A model generated the notes under the pieces. That model saw nothing but the letters and a program-made list of their open reading frames with translations, had not been told where the DNA came from and ran no database searches. From Caryophanales bacterium UBA1231 (GTDB lineage: Bacteria > Bacillota_I > Bacilli_A > ML615J-28 > CAG-313), in NCBI GenBank assembly GCA_002309035.1, contig DBWT01000017.1, forward strand, positions 5,536 through 19,551: a stretch of DNA of 14,016 bases. The letters run 5' to 3'. The stretch's first letter is position 1. The number at the start of each line of letters is the position of its first letter. A program made the translations under genes and the position numbers. This document shows, piece by piece, positions 9,838 to 14,016 of this stretch.

Positions 9838-11335
9838 TTTCCATTAAAATTTCTGTATAATTTGTAAGTGCCTGGTTTAAATCACTAATTTGATTGTTAA
9901 GATTATCAATTTTAAATGATAGTTTTTCCCGAAGTTCTTTGACTCTTGGAATGTTTTCTTCAAAGTATTTACCATCATTTAAAAGTTTCTTTAGTTCGAT
10001 ATTATCTTCAACTCTTAAGAAATCATCAAATTCATTTTTTAAATCATTGTATTGGTAGATTGCTTCATTGAGACGTTTTTCTTGAACACTAATCTTTTCA
10101 TCAATTTCTTGAAGTTTTAAAGGATTAGGATCAAACATTTGATATGTTCTTTCGTCTTGTAGTGATGTTAATTCTTTTTGAATAAGTTGAATATTTGTTG
10201 CTGCTTTTGATAAGTCTTGTTCATAATCACTTTGTAAGTGCATGAATTGATTATGTTTATATTTAGAAATCTCTTGTTTGATGTCATTTAAGTGATTATC
10301 TAATTCTTTGATTGTTTGATCAACAACTTGACTCATTTGAACCAAACGATTTCTTTGGGCTTCAATTAAATCTTTCTTGGTTTTTAAAGCATCTAAGTTT
10401 TGCTTTTCAGAAACTAATTGGTTGAGTCTTTTTTGTTTTTTAAGTTCTTGATTAGATAAAGTATCAATAGTTAAAAGTTTAGTTTTAAACTTTTTGAATA
10501 AGATATCGTATTCTTCAATTTGTGAAGGTAAGTCTTTACCAGTTAAACGATTCTTAATATATAAATCATTGAATTCTTTTAATTGACGAACACTTAAATC
10601 GTTGTATGCGGCTATAAGTTCATTCAAGTATGTTTTCTTGTGTTCAATGCGTAAAGTCAATTCTTCTTTTGCTTTGACTTTCGCATCTTGACTTGATGTG
10701 ACTATTCTTTTTTCAAGACTTTGTTTTTCATTAATTAATTGTTCAATATGATTATGATTTTCTTTTTCAAAGTCTTTAAAGTCTTGTTCATTTTGTTTTA
10801 ATTGTCTTTCATTTTCTTTGATAGAAATTGCTACATCATAACAATTATTCAAAAGATTGCTTTCTAATGAATCGATGTTATCAATTAATTCTTTGTTTGA
10901 TAATTCACCATTAAAGTAAAGACTAAGAGCATTTTGAAATTGATTGATTGTATCATAGTATGTCTTGAATAAACCAATAGAATCTTTTCTTAGTTTGTTT
11001 TGTTTAGCATCTAAGTTAAAGCGTTGTTCTTCAATTTTTGAATATGCTTGATATATATCATCTTCTAATTGTTGAACGTTGTTTTGTAGTTGTTCGTTTT
11101 GTGATAGTTGATTGTCAATTGAATTAATTGATTCTTCAAGTTCTTTAATTTCTTTATCAATTTCATTCATATCTTCTTCAATTTCACGAGAACGGTTTGT
11201 TAAGATGGCTGAAAACATATCATGGTATTGATTAAGATAAAAATCTTTAATGTCCATTTGTTGGGCATTTTGTTTGATTTTTTCAATCGCATCTTGTTGT
11301 TCATTTAATAAATCTTTTATTTCTTTGTTTTCCAT
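9806..11335 (-). CDS. Long coiled-coil protein of unknown function
   Basis: I do not recognise a family. The 509 residues are almost entirely charged, Gln/Asn/Leu/Lys/Glu-rich heptad-like helix, with many stretches such as LEKRIVTSSQDAKVKAKEEL. There is no signal peptide, membrane segment, Walker motif or cysteine, so it is probably a cytoplasmic elongated oligomer. The ATG at 11335 is chosen over an in-frame GTG at 11344 because AAGGTGG at 11347-11341 is ideally spaced (5 nt) for the ATG, while the GTG is part of that Shine-Dalgarno site. The stop TGA is followed directly by an in-frame TAA. It is the first gene after a strong promoter and overlaps the B3/B4 gene by 32 nt, leading a run of tRNA and DNA-maintenance genes. 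A structural or SMC-like scaffold role is only a guess. Confidence 0.7.
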   Translation of the reverse strand: MENKEIKDLLNEQQDAIEKIKQNAQQMDIKDFYLNQYHDMFSAILTNRSREIEEDMNEIDKEIKELEESINSIDNQLSQNEQLQNNVQQLEDDIYQAYSKIEEQRFNLDAKQNKLRKDSIGLFKTYYDTINQFQNALSLYFNGELSNKELIDNIDSLESNLLNNCYDVAISIKENERQLKQNEQDFKDFEKENHNHIEQLINEKQSLEKRIVTSSQDAKVKAKEELTLRIEHKKTYLNELIAAYNDLSVRQLKEFNDLYIKNRLTGKDLPSQIEEYDILFKKFKTKLLTIDTLSNQELKKQKRLNQLVSEKQNLDALKTKKDLIEAQRNRLVQMSQVVDQTIKELDNHLNDIKQEISKYKHNQFMHLQSDYEQDLSKAATNIQLIQKELTSLQDERTYQMFDPNPLKLQEIDEKISVQEKRLNEAIYQYNDLKNEFDDFLRVEDNIELKKLLNDGKYFEENIPRVKELREKLSFKIDNLNNQISDLNQALTNYTEILMEIDEIQNDRNN

Positions 11336-11340
11336 ATGAA

Positions 11341-11347
11341 CCACCTT
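11341..11347 (-). promoter_or_regulatory. Ribosome binding site of the coiled-coil gene
   Basis: AAGGTGG on the minus strand, five bases before ATG 11335. It contains the GTG that a longest-frame start would pick, which argues against that upstream start. Confidence 0.75.
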
Positions 11348-11371
11348 ATTTTTATTTTTCTATATATATTT

Positions 11372-11400
11372 ATTATAGCATACTTATCGATTTTTGACAA
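11372..11400 (-). promoter_or_regulatory. Strong extended -10 promoter of the coiled-coil/B3-B4/glnS/pcrA/ligA operon
   Basis: On the minus strand, -35 TTGTCA (11400-11395), a 17-bp spacer and -10 TATAAT (11377-11372), with TG one base upstream of the -10 box (extended -10). The predicted start near 11365 gives a short leader of about 30 nt with no room for a riboswitch or T-box, so glnS is not under a T-box here. Confidence 0.8.
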
Positions 11401-11442
11401 TTTAAAGACTAATAAATATTTTTTGTTATTTATTCGTTAAAA

Positions 11443-11469
11443 AACAAGACTAAATTAATTAGTCTTGTT
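11443..11469 (-). terminator. Rho-independent terminator of the lipoprotein gene
   Basis: A perfect 11-bp stem (arm AACAAGACTAA, 11443-11453 with 11459-11469) around a 5-nt loop, ending in a T-run of six on the minus strand. It begins 15 nt after the lipoprotein stop and isolates that gene from the downstream operon. Confidence 0.85.
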
Positions 11470-11484
11470 AATTATATTTATATA

Positions 11485-13167
11485 CTATGATATATCCATT
11501 TGAAAAGGAATTCTAAAAGGAGGGATTTCAACTTCAACTTGACCAAATTCACTAAATTGAGCTGTAATAACCGTTTTAATTGAAGTATCTTCCTTATCCA
11601 TTATTTCTTCGATAACAATTTTTGTGATAACACCATCTGTTATAAATATTTTAATTGTTCCTTCGTCTGCATCCATTTTATAGCATTTTTCATCAAAATC
11701 ATACTCAAATAAATCTGCTGATTCGCCAAATGCATGTTTTGGATTTATAAATAATTCAATTAAATCATTATCGAAAAATTCGTCTGCATCTTTAGCAATA
11801 TAATCATCTTCTTTTGTGATGTATAAAAGTTCTTCTTCATCTGTATCATAATATAGATATGTAACTTCATCATCTTCAATTATTTTAACTTTGAATGATA
11901 TTGGATTATCATTTTCATCATAGCTTGCATCAACAAATGCAACTTCATTCATTGAATGCCCTTGTAATGATACATTAATGCTGATTTTAGCATTTTCAAC
12001 AGGTTTAGCTAAAGCTAAAGATAGTTCGTTTTCTTCTTCTTCACCTAAAATTTTAAAATCTGGAATTCTTACAATAGTTGTTCCATAATTACTATATTGA
12101 CAAGTATTTGTTAAATCACCATCTACGATTATTATCTCACTAATATGTCCATCACTTGTGGTAATAGTAATTGTTGTTTCATCATCAGAATATATGTATT
12201 TTTCGTTTTCACTATCATATTCAAATAAATCAACATATGGAAGAACTTCTTGTAATAGAGATGGAATTTCAAAATCTTTAATATCTTGAACAACTCCAAT
12301 GTATTTACCTTCAACAGAAGTAATAAGCACTAATCTATCATTTAAATATTGATAATGTGCTTCTGTACCATTAACACTAAAAAATATATTAAACCAAGAA
12401 TATCCATCATCTGAGTATTCAACATTAACCATCATTTTTAATTTTGTTGTTTCACCATTTTCAACACTTGTGATTGTGCATGTATAATTTTCTTCAGATT
12501 TATTGATTAAAGAAATTAAGTCTTCGTTTTCTTCTTTTAATTCATATTGTGGAAGGTCAACTACAGTTGTCCCATATTTTGAATAACTAATTACAGTTTC
12601 CCAATCACCGTCTTTTAAAACAACTTTAACAAGTCGGTTATTTTCAATATAGCATAAAACACTTGGTCTAGATCCATCTTGTTCTTTGTATACCAAACGA
12701 TATGCACCTAAATCTGTATCGTACCCAAAGTCAACAATTAGGTCTTCTGTAATCGCACCCACCAAATCAAAGTATTCAAATAAATGATCACTTGGTACTT
12801 CTTCTCCTACATATTTTCCATTTTTAAAAGAAATTATATATGCATGATTGTTTTTATATTCCATATATGACTTTGTGTTTGAAGTTGATACACTAACTTC
12901 TACTTGTAATGAAGTTATATGGGTGTCTTTGACTGTTCCATTGTATTTTACGATAGTTGTGTTCCCTTCATTATCTACTGCTGTCATTGTATAATTCATG
13001 CCTGGGTCATATAATATTTGCATTAATTCATCTTTCGTTAAATAAGATGATTGATTACCATTATTGCCATTATCATCACCATCATCATCTTTTCCACCAC
13101 ATGATGCTAGCATAAACAATGATAAAAACACCAAGCAAATAAAAATAAATAAATTTTTAATTTTCAT
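11485..13167 (-). CDS. Surface lipoprotein with three tandem divergent repeats
   Basis: 560 residues, family not recognised. The N-terminus is a type II signal peptide: Lys-containing start, hydrophobic core (6-20) and lipobox LASC, with Cys23 as the lipidated residue. A Gly/Asp/Asn linker (24-40) should tether the rest to the outer membrane face. The mature part is three repeats of about 150-165 residues, near 58-210, 227-373 and 391-553. Each ends in a similar strand: YGTTVVDLPQYEL, YGTTIVRIPDFKI and FGQVEVEIPPFRI. Each also carries a KNGKYVG/VEGKYIG-type or ITKEDDY turn and an LFEY motif. The mature chain is very acidic. Beta-rich, LolA- or LppX-like repeats are a possibility, as is ligand or substrate binding. 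The ATG at 13167 has GGAAGGA seven bases upstream. Flanking terminators make it monocistronic. Confidence 0.75.
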   Translation of the reverse strand: MKIKNLFIFICLVFLSLFMLASCGGKDDDGDDNGNNGNQSSYLTKDELMQILYDPGMNYTMTAVDNEGNTTIVKYNGTVKDTHITSLQVEVSVSTSNTKSYMEYKNNHAYIISFKNGKYVGEEVPSDHLFEYFDLVGAITEDLIVDFGYDTDLGAYRLVYKEQDGSRPSVLCYIENNRLVKVVLKDGDWETVISYSKYGTTVVDLPQYELKEENEDLISLINKSEENYTCTITSVENGETTKLKMMVNVEYSDDGYSWFNIFFSVNGTEAHYQYLNDRLVLITSVEGKYIGVVQDIKDFEIPSLLQEVLPYVDLFEYDSENEKYIYSDDETTITITTSDGHISEIIIVDGDLTNTCQYSNYGTTIVRIPDFKILGEEEENELSLALAKPVENAKISINVSLQGHSMNEVAFVDASYDENDNPISFKVKIIEDDEVTYLYYDTDEEELLYITKEDDYIAKDADEFFDNDLIELFINPKHAFGESADLFEYDFDEKCYKMDADEGTIKIFITDGVITKIVIEEIMDKEDTSIKTVITAQFSEFGQVEVEIPPFRIPFQMDIS

Positions 13168-13199
13168 ATTTTAATCCTTCCTTTTAAATATACACATAT

Positions 13200-13227
13200 A
13201 TTTTATCACAAAAAAAGTAAAAGCAAA
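13200..13227 (-). promoter_or_regulatory. Possible weak promoter of the lipoprotein gene
   Basis: On the minus strand, TTTGCT (13227-13222), a 16-bp spacer and TAAAAT (13205-13200). The match to consensus is modest and the region is all AT-rich, so other placements are possible. A promoter must lie here, because the upstream gene ends in a terminator. Confidence 0.35.
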
Positions 13228-13230
13228 TAA

Positions 13231-13245
13231 ATAATAATAATAATA
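13231..13245. repeat. Short (ATA)5 trinucleotide tract upstream of the lipoprotein gene
   Basis: Five ATA units lie directly upstream of the possible -35 element. Length variation in such a tract can alter expression of surface proteins, but in so AT-rich a spacer it may be chance. Confidence 0.5.
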
Positions 13246-13259
13246 TTATTAAAGTATTA

Positions 13260-13293
13260 AAAAACCTTCTACAATTAAATGTAGAGGGCTTTT
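13260..13293 (-). terminator. Rho-independent terminator of the SIS-domain gene
   Basis: A 14-position stem (13260-13273 with 13280-13293) around a 6-nt loop. On the minus strand it has one A-C type mismatch (13267/13286) and one G-U pair, and ends in a run of six T. It begins ten bases after the stop codon at 13303. Confidence 0.8.
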
Positions 13294-13302
13294 GATAATT
13301 AA

Positions 13303-14016
13303 CTATTTAATATCTTTGTTTGGATCAAATCCTAAACGTTTTAATGTTTCAACAACATATGATTCTTTATATTCATCTTCTGGTTTACGATTATAATATG
13401 ATTTAAAGAATTCTTGGTTAGCTTGTTCATAAGGGATTTGAGCTAAGTTTGCGATAATACGTGTTGAACGGTCAATTAACTTCTTATTAGTTGGTAATAC
13501 TTGAACCATCCAGTTACCATAAACACGTCCCATCTTAGCCATTGTGCCTGTTGAAATACAGTTGAAAGCTACTTTAACAAGTAGATGATATAAAATATCA
13601 GTACAAGTATGAGGTAGTACAACTGGAATTCTGATTTCATCTTTTTGAAGTTTCTTTGCTGGAATCATACCAAATCTTAATACTTTTTTACCACTGAAGT
13701 GTTCACCTTCTTTGTTAAACCATTCAAGAGCTTTTGCTTTTTCTGCTGTTAAGCCGTTAACATCAACTAATACTAGATTTGATACAGTTCTTGAATATCT
13801 TGAAGGATCATCTTCATTACCAATATTGTATTCTAAAACTTCACTACCCGCTACTTTTGGAGGATTATTGATAATATCTTGTGATGCTTTCATTTCAATA
13901 TAATCTTTAACGCTCCATTCTAGACCTTTAATATCACGACGGAAAACATGTTGCCATGCAACTTCTGATGGATATAGTGGGTCTTTAATGTATGCCCAAG
14001 ATAGGTTATCAGTTTG
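13303..14016 (-). CDS. MurQ/GCKR-like SIS-domain protein (sugar-phosphate family), C-terminal part; N-terminus outside window
   Basis: The frame is open from the window edge: 41 codons (QTDNLSWAYIKDP... to DYIE) precede the Met at 13893, so that Met is internal and 237 residues of a longer protein are seen. The best recognisable part, about 150-190 of the fragment, reads STGTMAKMGRVYGNWMVQ followed by LPTNKKLIDRSTRII. It corresponds to the end of the SIS domain in MurNAc-6-phosphate etherase (MurQ) and glucokinase-regulatory-like proteins, where GNxMVDVxPTNxKL is typical. The part before it (FGMIPAKKLQKDEIRIPVVLP) does not look like standard MurQ. A related sugar-phosphate-binding or two-SIS protein is therefore as likely as a true etherase. 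It would act in the cytoplasm on amino-sugar phosphates. MurQ catalytic residues are not in view. Confidence 0.6.
   Translation of the reverse strand, partial: QTDNLSWAYIKDPLYPSEVAWQHVFRRDIKGLEWSVKDYIEMKASQDIINNPPKVAGSEVLEYNIGNEDDPSRYSRTVSNLVLVDVNGLTAEKAKALEWFNKEGEHFSGKKVLRFGMIPAKKLQKDEIRIPVVLPHTCTDILYHLLVKVAFNCISTGTMAKMGRVYGNWMVQVLPTNKKLIDRSTRIIANLAQIPYEQANQEFFKSYYNRKPEDEYKESYVVETLKRLGFDPNKDIK

Noticed and set aside
11342..11344. GTG at 11344 as the start of the coiled-coil gene
   Set aside because: This GTG is part of the AAGGTGG ribosome binding site serving ATG 11335 and has no site of its own.
11345..11484. T-box or other riboswitch upstream of the glnS operon
   Set aside because: The leader after the mapped promoter is only about 30 nt; the one hairpin in the spacer is the terminator of the lipoprotein gene.
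12132..12314. Minus-strand 60-codon frame inside the lipoprotein gene
   Set aside because: Out-of-frame shadow of the second repeat, which is coherent in the main frame.
13891..13893. Met at 13893 as the start of the SIS-domain gene
   Set aside because: The frame stays open for 41 more codons to the window edge with coherent protein sequence, and no Shine-Dalgarno precedes this ATG.
13712..13903. Plus-strand open frame of 63 codons
   Set aside because: Antisense to the SIS-domain gene, whose frame continues unbroken through this region to the window edge.

Overview
The window is AT-rich bacterial chromosome with every gene on the minus strand, so the gene order reads from high to low coordinates. 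Low G+C, strong AAGGAGG-type ribosome binding sites, a Cys-lipobox lipoprotein, pcrA next to ligA, and potA behind an XRE-cupin regulator all suggest the Firmicutes/Mollicutes side of the bacteria. Tryptophan is written TGG and one gene ends in TGA, so TGA is probably a stop. That fits Acholeplasma- or Izemoplasma-like lineages or other low-GC Bacilli better than Mycoplasma. The lineage is inferred; no marker here settles it.

Layout in transcription order: (1) 14016-13303, the C-terminal 237 residues of a MurQ/GCKR-like SIS-domain sugar-phosphate protein, cut by the window edge and closed by a hairpin terminator. (2) 13167-11485, a lipoprotein with three tandem divergent repeats, monocistronic, with its own terminator. 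(3) A strong extended -10 promoter near 11377 starts a tightly packed run: coiled-coil protein, B3/B4-domain protein, glnS, pcrA, ligA and a membrane protein with two RCK_C domains. After a 50-nt gap holding a hairpin comes an alpha/beta hydrolase, and a strong terminator follows at 1299-1271. (4) A consensus promoter at 1246-1218 with a double operator drives an XRE-cupin regulator (TTG start) and potA, which runs off the left edge.

The central run links tRNA charging (GlnRS), a B3/B4 tRNA-synthetase-like domain, DNA repair and ligation (PcrA, LigA) and a possible ion-transport protein. Junctions of 1 nt, 12 nt and 4 nt, a 32-nt overlap, and a pcrA start with no Shine-Dalgarno sequence point to co-transcription and translational coupling. 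The pot region looks like an autoregulated polyamine uptake operon.

I found no CRISPR array, mobile element, tRNA or rRNA, and no clear new defence or mobile system. The best leads are the operator architecture, the pore-like motif in the double-RCK_C protein, the three-repeat lipoprotein, and the uncharacterised coiled-coil and B3/B4 pair in front of glnS.
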